In this document: piece after piece, positions 27,778 through 36,659 of the stretch
How the letters are laid out: each line of letters begins with the position of its first letter
Position numbering within the stretch: position 1 is the stretch's first letter
DNA from: Aeromonas rivuli
GTDB taxonomy: Bacteria; Pseudomonadota; Gammaproteobacteria; Enterobacterales; Aeromonadaceae
Reading direction: 5' to 3'
Assembly (NCBI RefSeq): GCF_000820045.1
Contig: NZ_CDBJ01000055.1
Location: 86,460 to 150,459, forward strand
Length of the DNA stretch: 64,000 nucleotides
The notes under the pieces: generated by a model
Database searches by the model: none
The model's input: the letters and a program-made list of their open reading frames with translations, nothing else
Told to the model about the DNA's origin: nothing
Program-made: the position numbers and the translations under genes

Positions 27778-29847
27778 TCAGGCATTGGAGTAGTGATCCC
27801 GCAGACCCAGCCAGCGGCGGATCAGGGGCTCGACATGACTAGGGTGCTGATCCATCAGATAGCGGGCCAGCTTCTGCACCTGGGGAATGAGCGCCTGGTC
27901 GCGTACCAGATCGGCTATCTTGAGATCCGCCAAGCCGGTCTGGCGGGTACCGAGCAGCTCGCCGGGGCCACGCAACTCCAGATCGCGCTGGGCGATCAGG
28001 AAGCCGTCATTGGTCTCCCGCAACACCCCGAGCCGGCTCTGGGCCGTCTTGGAGAGGGGGGCGTGATAGAGCAGCACGCAGTGGGAGGCGACCGATCCCC
28101 GGCCGACCCGGCCCCGCAGCTGATGCAACTGGGCCAGCCCGAGTCGCTCCGGGTTTTCGATGATCATCAGGCTGGCGTTGGGCACATCCACCCCCACCTC
28201 GATGACGGTGGTGGCGACCAGTAGCTGCAAGATGCCCGCCTTGAACTCCTCCATGACCCGCTGCTTCTCGATGGGGCGCATCCGGCCGTGGACCAGACCG
28301 ATATGCAGGCCGGGCAGCAGGGTCTGCAGCTCGCTGGCGGTATCTTCGGCGGCCTGGCACTCGAGCACCTCGGACTCCTCGATCAGGGTGCAGACCCAGT
28401 AGGCCTGCTTGCCCTCCTGGCAGGCGAGCTTGACCCGCTCTATCACGTCGCCACGGCGGCTGTCCGGCAGGGCGACCGTGGTGACTGGAGTGCGGCCCGG
28501 CGGCAGTTCATCGATGACGGAGGTATCGAGATCCGCATAGGCGGTCATGGCCAGGGTGCGGGGAATGGGGGTTGCGGTCATGATGAGCTGGTGGGGGTGG
28601 ACCCCCTCCCGCTCTCCCTTCTCGCGCAGGGCGAGGCGCTGATGCACCCCGAATCTGTGCTGTTCGTCTATGATGACCAGCCCGAGGCGCTCGAACACCA
28701 CCTGCTGCTGGAAGATGGCGTGGGTGCCGACAATCATGCGCACCCTGCCATCGGCAATGGCAGCCAGCGCCTCCTCCCTCGCCTTGCCTTTCTGCTTGCC
28801 CGCCAGCCAGCCGACCTGGATCCCCAGGGGAGCCAGCCAGTGATTGAAGTTGATGGCGTGTTGTTCGGCCAACAGCTCGGTCGGCGCCATCAATCCCACC
28901 TGGCAGCCGCTGCCGATGGCCTGCAGTGCCGCCAAGGCCGCCACCAGGGTCTTGCCCGAGCCCACGTCCCCCTGTACCAGCCGCATCATGGGATGGCTCT
29001 GTTGCAGATCGTGGCTTATCTCCGCCACTACCCGGCTCTGGGCGCCGGTGGGGCTGAAGGGCAGGGCACCCAGCAGGCGCTGAACCAGCTCGGGGGCGGG
29101 CGCCAGGGCGTGGGCATGCTGGGTCTGGGCCTGGGCCCGAACTTTCAATATCGACAGGTTGTGGGCCAGCAGCTCTTCGAGCACCAGACGGCGCTGGGCC
29201 GGATGTTGACCGCTGTCGAGTTGATCCAGGGCGACCGAGGGCGGTGGCCTGTGCAGCAGTTGCAGGGCGGCAGCCAGATCCGTCTGCTGGGGATAGAGAC
29301 CGGCGGGCAGCAGCTCTTCCACCCCGTGTTGTGCCAGCAATAGCAACGCTTGATCGGTGAGATTGCGCAGGGTGAGCTGACGCAGCCCCTCGGTGGCGGG
29401 ATAGACGGGGGTGAGCGCCTCTTCGGTCTGACCGGCCTGCTCCTCACCGAGCAGCTTGTATTCGGGGTGGGCCATCTCCAGGCCGAACTTGCCGGGTCGG
29501 GTCTCGCCGAAGCAACGGATGAGTCTGCCCTGGGCCAGGCTGTTTTTCTGGGCGGCGGTGAAATTGAAGAATCGCAGGGTGAGGGAGCCGGTGCCGTCGC
29601 TGATGCGGCACACCAGCATGCGGCGACGGCCCATCACCAGCTGGGTATCCTGGATCTCTCCCTCGACCGCCCCATGCAGACCGGGAATGAGATCGCCGAT
29701 GGGCCACACCTGAGTGCGATCTTCGTAGCGGTGGGGCAGGTGGAACAGCAGATCCTGCACGGTGGCCAGTCCGAGCCGCTCGAACTTCTCCTGCATCTTG
29801 CTGCCGACGCCCTTCAGGCTATCGAGAGGAATTTTATCCAATTTCAT
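27778..29847 (-). CDS. recG: ATP-dependent DNA helicase RecG
   Basis: 689 aa from ATG 29847 (E. coli 693). An OB-fold wedge domain lies at about 55-150; the helicase core starts near 265 with Walker A VQGDVGSGKTLVAALA, DEQH box LVIIDEQHRFGVHQR, TATPIPRTLAM, and motifs V/VI ATTVIEVGVDVPNASLM and QLHQLRGRVGRG. It remodels stalled replication forks and branched DNA. The ribosome site is weak. pssA lies upstream on the same strand, after its own terminator. Confidence 0.98.
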   Translation of the reverse strand: MKLDKIPLDSLKGVGSKMQEKFERLGLATVQDLLFHLPHRYEDRTQVWPIGDLIPGLHGAVEGEIQDTQLVMGRRRMLVCRISDGTGSLTLRFFNFTAAQKNSLAQGRLIRCFGETRPGKFGLEMAHPEYKLLGEEQAGQTEEALTPVYPATEGLRQLTLRNLTDQALLLLAQHGVEELLPAGLYPQQTDLAAALQLLHRPPPSVALDQLDSGQHPAQRRLVLEELLAHNLSILKVRAQAQTQHAHALAPAPELVQRLLGALPFSPTGAQSRVVAEISHDLQQSHPMMRLVQGDVGSGKTLVAALAALQAIGSGCQVGLMAPTELLAEQHAINFNHWLAPLGIQVGWLAGKQKGKAREEALAAIADGRVRMIVGTHAIFQQQVVFERLGLVIIDEQHRFGVHQRLALREKGEREGVHPHQLIMTATPIPRTLAMTAYADLDTSVIDELPPGRTPVTTVALPDSRRGDVIERVKLACQEGKQAYWVCTLIEESEVLECQAAEDTASELQTLLPGLHIGLVHGRMRPIEKQRVMEEFKAGILQLLVATTVIEVGVDVPNASLMIIENPERLGLAQLHQLRGRVGRGSVASHCVLLYHAPLSKTAQSRLGVLRETNDGFLIAQRDLELRGPGELLGTRQTGLADLKIADLVRDQALIPQVQKLARYLMDQHPSHVEPLIRRWLGLRDHYSNA

Positions 29848-29949
29848 CAATCAGATGCCCGCGAATACTGTAAATATGTCCAGATGATAGGGGTTATTGA
29901 GGTTGCGGTGCAAGCCGCGTTGCAGCGACAAGCAGCCAGCCGCCATGAC

Positions 29950-29977
29950 AAAGGCCTGCCGAAAACGGCAGGCCTTT
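29950..29977 (-). terminator. Terminator after pssA
   Basis: AAAGGCCTGCC/GGCAGGCCTTT with a six-base loop lies 28 bases beyond the pssA stop. The T tract is only three bases on either strand. Confidence 0.75.
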
Positions 29978-30004
29978 GGTGTTAGGCGCAGCATGGGCAG
30001 GGGA

Positions 30005-31354
30005 TCAGATAATGCGTTTCAACAACAGGTGCGCCTTGACCCTGTGGATCCGGGCAAGCAGCTTGCGCACCTGCTCCGGGTAGTCCTTGGGCTCTTCCAC
30101 CTGGCTGTAGTTGCCGATGCGGCTGGTGTTGGCCAGTATGTTGGCCTTCTCGGTGGCAAACTGTTCGGCCAGCCGGCGATCCCTGTCCTGAATGAGCAGG
30201 CCATTCTCGAGATCCAGCGCCCAGGCGCGCGGGTTGAGGTTGTTGCCGGTGAGCAGGGCCCACTCCTCATCGACGAAGATGCCCTTGAGGTGATAGGAGT
30301 TGCGCTCATGACGCCACAGCATGAGGTTGAGTCGACCCGCATCGATGTGATGCTGATTGCGCTCGGCGAACTTGCGCAAATTGGTCTCATACAGATAGGG
30401 CAGGCCGCCGATGGTGCTGAACTTCTCACCGGGGGGGATAAAGAAGTCGTTGGCCGTCTTGTCACCCACCACTATGGTCACCTTGCAACCCCGGTTGAGC
30501 AGGGACTCTATGTCCTTGTTCAGCTCCTTGGGCGGGTTGAAATAGGGGGTGCAGATAAAGATCTCCCGCTCGGTGGCGCGCACCAGATTACGAATGGTGC
30601 GGTTGAGCAGGTTGTTGCGCTTGCCCAGGCCCGCCAGCGGCGTGATGGCGATCTGCTGGCCATCGGCCTTGCTGGTGTTGAAGCGGTATTGGCTCTGGCG
30701 CAGGCTCATCTTGAAGCGGCGGATAGGTCCCTTGAGCTGCTTGGCAGTCGGGATCTCGGCACTGTCGAGGCGCTGCACGGCGGGATTGGCGACGAACTGG
30801 TCATCCACGTAGTTGACCATGGCGCGGCACAGCTCAGTGCTCTCTATTTGGTGGTAGCGGTCGAAGCGGTAACGTTCCTGCTGATGCAGATAGATGTCAT
30901 TCAGGCTGGCACCGGAATAGAGCAGGGTGTCATCGAAGATGAAGCCCTTGAGGTGCAGCACCCCCAGCAGCTCGCGCCCCTTGACCGGTACGCCGTAGGT
31001 CTCGATCTGGTACGGATACTGGGCAGCCATCTCTTGATACATCAGATGGTTGCCCCCCTGTTTGCCCTTGCCGATCAGGCCGCGCTGGGCACGGTGAAAG
31101 TCGACGAACAGCTTGATGTCGAGGGCTGGATTGCGTTGTTTGGCGGCGTAGAGGGCAGCCATGATTTCACGGCCAGCCTCGTCATCTTGCAGGTAGAGGG
31201 CGACCAGATAGATGCGTTGGCGGGCGTGCTGGATAAGCGACAGGATCCGGCTCTTGAAATCCCGGGCACTGTAGAGTGTCTGGAACTGTTGTGCGGCGAC
31301 GGCAATCTGGGGCAAGTTCGCCAACAGGTGTCGATAATGGGCCGATGAATACAT
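30005..31354 (-). CDS. pssA: CDP-diacylglycerol--serine O-phosphatidyltransferase
   Basis: 449 aa from ATG 31354 (E. coli 451); a GTG at 31372 is in frame. It is a phospholipase-D superfamily enzyme with two HKD-type motifs, HLKGFIFDDTLLYSGASLND and HLKGIFVDEEWALLTGNNLN. Also conserved: LFVDFHRAQRGLIG and VVGDKTANDFFIPP. It makes phosphatidylserine, the precursor of phosphatidylethanolamine, at the membrane surface. It is monocistronic in appearance, with a terminator downstream. Confidence 0.97.
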   Translation of the reverse strand: MYSSAHYRHLLANLPQIAVAAQQFQTLYSARDFKSRILSLIQHARQRIYLVALYLQDDEAGREIMAALYAAKQRNPALDIKLFVDFHRAQRGLIGKGKQGGNHLMYQEMAAQYPYQIETYGVPVKGRELLGVLHLKGFIFDDTLLYSGASLNDIYLHQQERYRFDRYHQIESTELCRAMVNYVDDQFVANPAVQRLDSAEIPTAKQLKGPIRRFKMSLRQSQYRFNTSKADGQQIAITPLAGLGKRNNLLNRTIRNLVRATEREIFICTPYFNPPKELNKDIESLLNRGCKVTIVVGDKTANDFFIPPGEKFSTIGGLPYLYETNLRKFAERNQHHIDAGRLNLMLWRHERNSYHLKGIFVDEEWALLTGNNLNPRAWALDLENGLLIQDRDRRLAEQFATEKANILANTSRIGNYSQVEEPKDYPEQVRKLLARIHRVKAHLLLKRII

Positions 31355-31458
31355 AGAGAAACCTGATATCACTGAGTTAAGCGTTCCACTCGGGGCGACG
31401 AATAGGCGATTCTAGCAATCTCACCCCCTCAGCCAAAGCAACAATCATCAGAAAGGTG

Positions 31459-31486
31459 AAAAAGGCCTCAGGATGGAGGCCTTTTA
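31459..31486 (-). terminator. Terminator beyond the gluconate permease remnant
   Basis: AAAAGGCCTC-aggatG-GAGGCCTTTT, with T tracts in both directions, lies 16 bases past the stop of the permease fragment on the minus strand. It is a relic of the intact transcription unit. Confidence 0.85.
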
Positions 31487-31501
31487 TTGACAGGCTTGTG
31501 C

Positions 31502-31660
31502 TTAAAGCAGGCTGAAAATGATCATGGCGACCACGCCGCCCGTGGTGCCGATGATGGTCTCCATCACCGTCCAGGTCTGCAGTGTCTGCTTCTCGGAGAG
31601 CCCCAGATAACGGTTCGCCAGCCAGAAGCCGGAGTCGTTGACGTGGGACAGCACGATGGA
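31502..31660 (-). pseudogene. Gluconate permease (GntP family), 3' fragment only
   Basis: Fifty-three codons including the stop encode the C-terminus of a GntT/GntP-type transporter: [20 protein letters not shown], then LSEKQTLQTWTVMETIIG and a final hydrophobic helix ending MIIFSLL. Intact members are about 440-450 aa, so nearly 400 codons are missing. The fragment abuts the truncated edd at 31661-31665; the two genes were divergent, and one deletion removed both 5' parts and the shared promoter. Confidence 0.9.
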
Positions 31661-31665
31661 GCAGC

Positions 31666-32613
31666 ACCTTGGTCAACGGCCTGGTCGCCCTGCTCGCCTC
31701 CGGCGGCAGCTCCAACCACAGCATTCACATGGTGGCTCTGGTCCGCGCCGCGGGTCTGGTGCTGACCTGGGACGACTTGAGCGACCTCTCCGATGTGGTG
31801 CCGCTGCTGGTGCGCATGTATCCGAGCGGACCGGCCGACGTGAACGCCTTCCAGCAGGCGGGTACCGTGCCCGGCCTGATGCGCCGTCTGGCCGAACTGG
31901 ATCTGCTCAACATGGACGCCACTCCCACCTTCGGTACCATGGCGGACTACCTCACGGCGCCGCAGTTGATCGAGGGCGTCTTGGCGTGGCATCCGGTGGG
32001 CGAGAGCACGGATCCCAGCGTGCTCTCTTCGAGCGGCCAGCTGTTCCAGGCCAGCGGCGGCACCAAGGTGCTCGACGGCAATCTGGGCCGCGCCGTGATC
32101 AAGGTCTCCGCCGTGGCCCCGAGTATCGGGTGGTTGAGGCACCGGCCCGGATCTTCTCTTCCCAATATGCCGTGGCGGCCGCTTATCAGGCGGGTGAACT
32201 CAATGAGGATGCCATCATAGTGGTGCGCCATAATGGGCCAGCCGCCAACGGCATGCCCGAGTTGCACATGCTGATGCCGGTGCTCGGCAACTTGCAGAAG
32301 GCGGGATACAAGGTCGCCCTGGTCACCGATGGTCACCGATGGTCGCCTCTCCGGCGCCTCCGGCAAGATACCGGCCGCCATCCACGTCACGCCGGAGGCA
32401 CTGCATGGCGGCGCCATCGGCCTGCTGCGTGACGGCGACATGCTGCGTCTGGATACAGAGTCCGGCCGCCTCGATAGCCTGAGCGAATTGACTGGCCGCA
32501 CTCAGGCCGAGATCGATCTCAGCCTGGAGCAAGAGGGGTGGGGCCGTGAACTGTTCAGCGTGATGCGCCGCACCGTATCGAGCGCCGAGTGCGGCGCCAC
32601 CATTTTCGAGTAA
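31666..32613 (+). pseudogene. edd: 6-phosphogluconate dehydratase, truncated and frameshifted
   Basis: The remaining sequence matches the C-terminal half of Edd (intact about 600 aa), beginning [20 protein letters not shown]. About 285 N-terminal codons are absent. Frame is lost near 32117-32121, where a G appears deleted before [12 protein letters not shown], and again at 32321-32340, where the decamer GGTCACCGAT is tandemly duplicated inside [12 protein letters not shown]. The last part, to ATIFE and the stop, is intact. The Entner-Doudoroff dehydratase step cannot be made from this locus. Confidence 0.95.
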
Positions 32614-32638
32614 TGACGAGTCGAATAAGGAAAAGACG

Positions 32639-33280
32639 ATGAAAAACTGGAAATTGACCCCGGCCGAGGTGTTTGCCGCCTCTCCGCTGGTGCCTGTCAT
32701 GGTCATCAATGAACTGGATCAGGCGCTGCCCATGGCCAGGGCTCTGCTGGCCGGTGGCATCTCCGTGTTCGAGATCACCCTGCGTACCCCGGTGGCGTTG
32801 GAGGCCATCAAGCTGATCGCCGAGGCGATGCCGGACGCCATGGTGGGCGCCGGTACTGTGCTTAACAGTGCCCAGTATGATGCCGCTGTGGCCGCCGGGG
32901 CCCGCTTCGTCATCTCCCCAGGCATGACACCGGCACTGCTGGCCCATGCCACCAGCGGCACGGCGCCACTGATCCCGGGGGTGGCCACCGCCTCCGAGGT
33001 GATGCAGGCGCTGGAAGCCGGTTATGACCATCTCAAGTTCTTCCCGGCCGAAGCCAATGGCGGTACCAAGGCGCTTGCCGCCATCGCCGCGCCCCTGCCG
33101 CAGATCCGCTTCTGTCCCACAGGCGGCATAGGCCCGCACAATGTCGCCGACTACTTGGCGCTGAAATGCGTTGCCACCGTCGGCGGCTCCTGGATGCTGC
33201 CAGCCGAGGCGCTCAAGAGTGGCAACTGGGCAGAGGTGACCCGCCTCTCCCGCGAGGCGGTTGCCTTGGTGACACGCTAA
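32639..33280 (+). CDS. eda: KDPG/KHG aldolase
   Basis: 213 aa, intact. Class I aldolase motifs are VPVMVINELDQALPMARAL, FEITLRTPVALEAI (catalytic glutamate), GAGTVLN, FVISPGMTPALL and YDHLKFFPAEANGG, with the Schiff-base lysine in LKFFP. It cleaves 2-keto-3-deoxy-6-phosphogluconate to pyruvate and glyceraldehyde 3-phosphate. AAGGA precedes the ATG, 25 bases after the edd remnant. Its original promoter upstream of edd is gone, so expression now depends on another source. It may still serve hexuronate catabolism. Confidence 0.97.
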   Translation: MKNWKLTPAEVFAASPLVPVMVINELDQALPMARALLAGGISVFEITLRTPVALEAIKLIAEAMPDAMVGAGTVLNSAQYDAAVAAGARFVISPGMTPALLAHATSGTAPLIPGVATASEVMQALEAGYDHLKFFPAEANGGTKALAAIAAPLPQIRFCPTGGIGPHNVADYLALKCVATVGGSWMLPAEALKSGNWAEVTRLSREAVALVTR

Positions 33281-33330
33281 ACAAGCGTTGCTCAAGAGCC
33301 CATCTCCCCGGGTCCGTGACGGCACCCCAC

Positions 33331-33364
33331 AAGAGAGGCCACCCCAGGGTGGCCTCTCTTTTAT
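33331..33364. terminator. Bidirectional terminator between eda and gntR
   Basis: AAGAGAGGCCACCC/GGGTGGCCTCTCTT (33331-33360) ends in TTTT on the plus strand, separating the convergent genes. Confidence 0.92.
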
Positions 33365-33401
33365 GTTGCGCGCGACCCAGCGTGCTGTGGATGAGGGGAA
33401 T

Positions 33402-34409
33402 TTAGCCCAGGCTGTCACCTTGATAGAGGGTGAAACCGAGATCGATCCGGGTCTGGGGCATGGGGTTGCCGGCGAGCCTCGCCATCAGCAGGGTGGCGGC
33501 CTCGCGCCCCATGGCTTCACGGGGGGTAATGATACTGGCCAGGCTGGGGCTCATGGCGCGGCCAATGTCCAGGGCATTGCTGCCGGCGATGGCGAGCCGC
33601 TCTGGTACCGCTATGCCCAGCGCCTGGCAGCGCAGCAGGGCGCCGACCGCGAGATCGTCGTTGGTGCAGTAGAGGCCATCGAGATCCGGATACTCGGCCA
33701 GAGCCTGCTCCAGCAGTTCTCCCCCCAGGGTGAAGCTGGAGGCGCGCTCGGTCAGCAGGTGGCGACCGGGCAGATTAGCCTCCGCCATGGCCTGGTAATA
33801 ACCCTCCATCCGCAGTCGGGTGCGCACATCGAGTCGGGCTCCCAGATAGATGGGACGACGGCGGCCCCGGCTGAGCATCTCTGTTACCATGGCCCGGGCG
33901 GCGGCGCGGTGATCCATGCCGACCACCAGATCGATGGGCTGCTCCGGCAGATCCATGGTCTCCACCACCGGGATGCCGGCGGTGGCAATCATCTTGCGGG
34001 TGCGGGGGGTATGCAGGCTGTCCGAGAGGATCAAGGCATCCACATGATAGGAGAGCAGGGAGGCCACCTGCTCCTCTTCCCGCTCCGGGCTGTAGCCGTA
34101 GTGAGCGAGCAGCGTCTGATAGCCAGCGGGCCGGGTCACCGACTCTATGCCACGCACCAGGGCCGAAAAAACCTGGTTGGAGAGGGAGGGGATCAGGATG
34201 CCGATGGCGCGGCTGGTGGCCTTGGAGAGAATATCCGGCGCCCGGTTGGGTATGTAGCCAAGCTGCTCGACGGCGGCGGCGATCCGCTCCCGGGTAGCCT
34301 CGGCCACGGCCTGGGGATCGCGCAGGTAGCGGCTCACCGTCATCTTGGTCATGCCGGTCAGATCGGCAATGTCCTGCAGGGTAGGGCGGCGTTTACGGCT
34401 GTCGTTCAT
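33402..34409 (-). CDS. gntR: LacI-family gluconate repressor GntR
   Basis: 335 aa from ATG 34409. The N-terminal helix-turn-helix is TLQDIADLTGMTKMTVSRYLRDP, followed by the hinge region and a periplasmic-binding-protein-like sensor. It is very close to E. coli GntR, with shared ELGYIPNRAPDILS-like, SRAIGILIPSLSNQVFSALV, GIESVT and LDGLYCTNDDLAVGA. In E. coli it represses gluconate transport and edd-eda until gluconate binds. Here its neighbours gntP and edd are broken. A near-perfect operator lies 14 bases upstream of its start. Confidence 0.94.
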   Translation of the reverse strand: MNDSRKRRPTLQDIADLTGMTKMTVSRYLRDPQAVAEATRERIAAAVEQLGYIPNRAPDILSKATSRAIGILIPSLSNQVFSALVRGIESVTRPAGYQTLLAHYGYSPEREEEQVASLLSYHVDALILSDSLHTPRTRKMIATAGIPVVETMDLPEQPIDLVVGMDHRAAARAMVTEMLSRGRRRPIYLGARLDVRTRLRMEGYYQAMAEANLPGRHLLTERASSFTLGGELLEQALAEYPDLDGLYCTNDDLAVGALLRCQALGIAVPERLAIAGSNALDIGRAMSPSLASIITPREAMGREAATLLMARLAGNPMPQTRIDLGFTLYQGDSLG

Positions 34410-34422
34410 GATGGGATCCCGG

Positions 34423-34446
34423 GGTAATGTTACGTGTAACATTACC
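34423..34446. promoter_or_regulatory. GntR operator between gntR and the qnr-like gene
   Basis: Perfect 11-base arms GGTAATGTTAC and GTAACATTACC are separated by GT. The core agrees with the known GntR operator (ATGTTAC-N2-GTAACAT). It lies between divergent gntR and the Qnr-like gene, 50 bases from the latter's start, so it probably gives gntR autoregulation and may also affect the Qnr-like gene. Confidence 0.88.
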
Positions 34447-34496
34447 GTTTTTGCGCAAAAAAGTCAGCATATGACGCCAGTGAAGAGGAGGGAATC

Positions 34497-35147
34497 ATGG
34501 TGAAGGGCAAGACATTCCAGGGGCACAGGTTTGCGGCCGATGAGGTGGAGGGGGAGCAATTCGAGCACTGCCTCTTCCTGGGGTGCAACTTTTCCTGGCT
34601 GGATCTGCGGGAGTGCCGCTTCGTGGAGTGTCGCTTCTATGACAGGGAGACGGAGCAGCACTGCCTGCTGCAGGGTTGCGATCTGCGCGAAGCCAGTTTC
34701 TTGCGCTGCGATCTCACCCTGGCGGATCTCAGCCGCAGCCAGTGCCTGGGATTGGAGATGCGCGACTGCCAGGCGGTGGGCATCAACCTCGCCCAGGCCA
34801 GCTTCGCCAACCAGATCACCCCCAAGAGCTACTTCTGCGAGGCCTATCTTACCGGCAACAACTTCAGCTTCGCCAATCTGGAGTCCTGTCTGCTGGAGCG
34901 TTGCGAGCTGAGCAACAACCGCTGGCAGAACGCGAACCTGAGAGGGGCTTCCCTGGTGGGCTCGGATCTGAGTCATGGGGAGTTTGACCAATTTGACTGG
35001 CAGAGTGTCACACTCACCGGCTGCGATCTGCGTGGCTGCGATCTGCCCGGTCTGGATCTGCGCCGGGTTGATCTCCAGGGGGTCCAGATCAGCGAGTACC
35101 AGCAGCAGGGCCTGCTGGAGACCCTGGGTATCCAAGTCTTCCCCTGA
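34497..35147 (+). CDS. Qnr-family pentapeptide repeat protein (chromosomal)
   Basis: 216 aa made almost entirely of pentapeptide repeats of the A(D/N)LXX type (for example CDLREASFLRCDLTLADLSR). It has the Qnr layout: YFCEAYLTGNNFSFANLES, CELSNNRWQNANLRGASL, and a C-terminal helix region QQQGLLETLGIQVFP. It resembles QnrS/QnrB in length and landmarks and fits the Aeromonas chromosomal Qnr whose structure is known. Such proteins fold as a right-handed beta-helix that mimics DNA and protects gyrase. GAGGAGGG precedes the ATG. No LexA box is visible upstream. Confidence 0.85.
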   Translation: MVKGKTFQGHRFAADEVEGEQFEHCLFLGCNFSWLDLRECRFVECRFYDRETEQHCLLQGCDLREASFLRCDLTLADLSRSQCLGLEMRDCQAVGINLAQASFANQITPKSYFCEAYLTGNNFSFANLESCLLERCELSNNRWQNANLRGASLVGSDLSHGEFDQFDWQSVTLTGCDLRGCDLPGLDLRRVDLQGVQISEYQQQGLLETLGIQVFP

Positions 35148-35210
35148 GCCCTCGTCACTCCGTCATCTTTCAACATGTCGCCCTCGTCAGTCGGGGGGCG
35201 GTAGACAACA

Positions 35211-35234
35211 AAGAGCCCGCAGTCGCGGGCTCTT
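35211..35234. terminator. Bidirectional hairpin between the qnr-like gene and envC
   Basis: AAGAGCCCGC/GCGGGCTCTT with loop AGTC lies between these convergent genes. T tracts are short. Confidence 0.75.
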
Positions 35235-35255
35235 GGTGTGAACTGATGAGTGGTC

Positions 35256-36650
35256 TTAGCGGCGCGCCAGCCACTTGCTGGGGTTGATCGCCTCGCCCTG
35301 GTAGCGGATTTCGAAGTAGAGACCGGGCCTGTCCTGGCCACCGCTGTCACCGACCAAGGCGACGGGCTCACCCTGCTCTACCTTCTGACCGGTCTGGCGT
35401 AGCAGCGACTGGTTATGACCATACAGACTCATGTAGCCCTTTCCGTGATCAATCACCAGCAACATGCCGAAGCCATCCAGCCAGTCGGCATAGACCACCT
35501 GCCCCGGCGCCACTGCCTTGACCTGAGTCCCTTCGTTGGCACCGATCAGGGTGCCTTTCCACTTGAGCTGGCCGGTGCGCTGGGAGCCGTAAGAGATGAG
35601 GATGGGGCCCTGCACCGGCCAGCGCAGGCTGCCGTTGGTGCTGAGGCCGGCGTAGCCGTTGGCACTTGCCTTGGCGCTGTTGCGGGCGGTGGCTTGCTGC
35701 TGTGCAACCCTGCCTTGTTGCGCGGCGACTCTCTGCTGCTCGGCGGCGAGCCGCTTCTGCTCGCCGACCTTCTGCTGCGCGGCCGCGATCCGCTGCTGTT
35801 CGGCAATCCGCTTCTGCTCGGCGGCCAGGCGTTGCGCCTCCAGACGGCGCTGGCGCTCCTGCTCGGCCTTCAACTTGGCCAGTCGCTCCCGCTCGGCCCG
35901 TTCACGGCGTTCCTGCTCTTCCCGTTGGCGACGCAGCTCTTCCAGCCGGGCCTTCAGGGCTTTCTCCGCCTTGACCAGCTTGGTCAGCTTCTGTTCGTCG
36001 TCTTGTACCGATTGCTGCAGCTGGTTGCGCACCTTGGCGCGGCTCTGCTGGCTGGCCAGCAGGCTCTGGTGATGCTCTTGCTGCTCGCCAAGCAGGCTCT
36101 GCAGTGCCTGTTCGGTCTGCTGGGTGGCTTGCTGGTTCTTGGCGAGCTTGGTGCGGGTGGCTCTCAGGGCATCGATGGCCTCGATGCGCGCCTTGTTGAG
36201 GTAGTCGTAATAGTCGAGGGAGCGGCTGATCTTGGCCGGATCCTGCTGATTGAGCAGCAGTTTGAGATAGTCGTGATTACCGGCCTGGAAGGCGCTCTCG
36301 GCCTGTTTGGCCAGCAGTTGCTTCTGGTGCTTGGCCTCTTGCTCCAGCTCGCTCTTGTTCTGTTGCAGTTCAACCAGCTTGCGCTGGTTCTGCTGCAGCT
36401 GCCGCCTGGTTTCGTTGAGTTTGGCGGCCGCCGCGGAAATGGATTGCTCATCTTGCTTCAACTGATTGTTGAGCTTGGCGAGTTCGCCCTTGCTGAGCTT
36501 GATGGTCTTGCGCTGATCCTTTATCTGGGACTGCATCTGACCGAGTTCGTTGGCTGCCGACACAGGGGCCGGGCCAAACGCAAAAAACAGCGCGCCTGCC
36601 AACAGGCAGACGCGACTGGTTTTGAGTGAAATATATCCGCATCCCCGCAT
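35256..36650 (-). CDS. envC: Murein hydrolase activator EnvC
   Basis: 464 aa. A signal peptide (ends FGPAPVSA) precedes a long coiled-coil region (about 35-320), rich in Q/K/E with RLAAEQKRIAEQQRIAAAQQ repeats, and a C-terminal LytM/M23 domain from about 345. The first metal-binding motif of active M23 enzymes is replaced (KWKGTLIGAN instead of HxxxD), so it should be an activator, not a hydrolase. In E. coli it activates AmiA/AmiB at the septum. It starts nine bases after gpmI ends, an operon as in E. coli. There is no clear ribosome site, suggesting coupling. Confidence 0.93.
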   Translation of the reverse strand: MRGCGYISLKTSRVCLLAGALFFAFGPAPVSAANELGQMQSQIKDQRKTIKLSKGELAKLNNQLKQDEQSISAAAAKLNETRRQLQQNQRKLVELQQNKSELEQEAKHQKQLLAKQAESAFQAGNHDYLKLLLNQQDPAKISRSLDYYDYLNKARIEAIDALRATRTKLAKNQQATQQTEQALQSLLGEQQEHHQSLLASQQSRAKVRNQLQQSVQDDEQKLTKLVKAEKALKARLEELRRQREEQERRERAERERLAKLKAEQERQRRLEAQRLAAEQKRIAEQQRIAAAQQKVGEQKRLAAEQQRVAAQQGRVAQQQATARNSAKASANGYAGLSTNGSLRWPVQGPILISYGSQRTGQLKWKGTLIGANEGTQVKAVAPGQVVYADWLDGFGMLLVIDHGKGYMSLYGHNQSLLRQTGQKVEQGEPVALVGDSGGQDRPGLYFEIRYQGEAINPSKWLARR

Positions 36651-36659
36651 GGGGCAGGA

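Noticed and set aside
31638..32432. Separate short genes in the edd region.
   Set aside because: The three frames join into one Edd C-terminal half when a missing base and a 10-base duplication are corrected, so they are pieces of one pseudogene.
34440..34496. A LexA (SOS) box upstream of the Qnr-like gene.
   Set aside because: No CTGT-N8-ACAG-like dyad is visible; the only strong dyad is the GntR-type operator.
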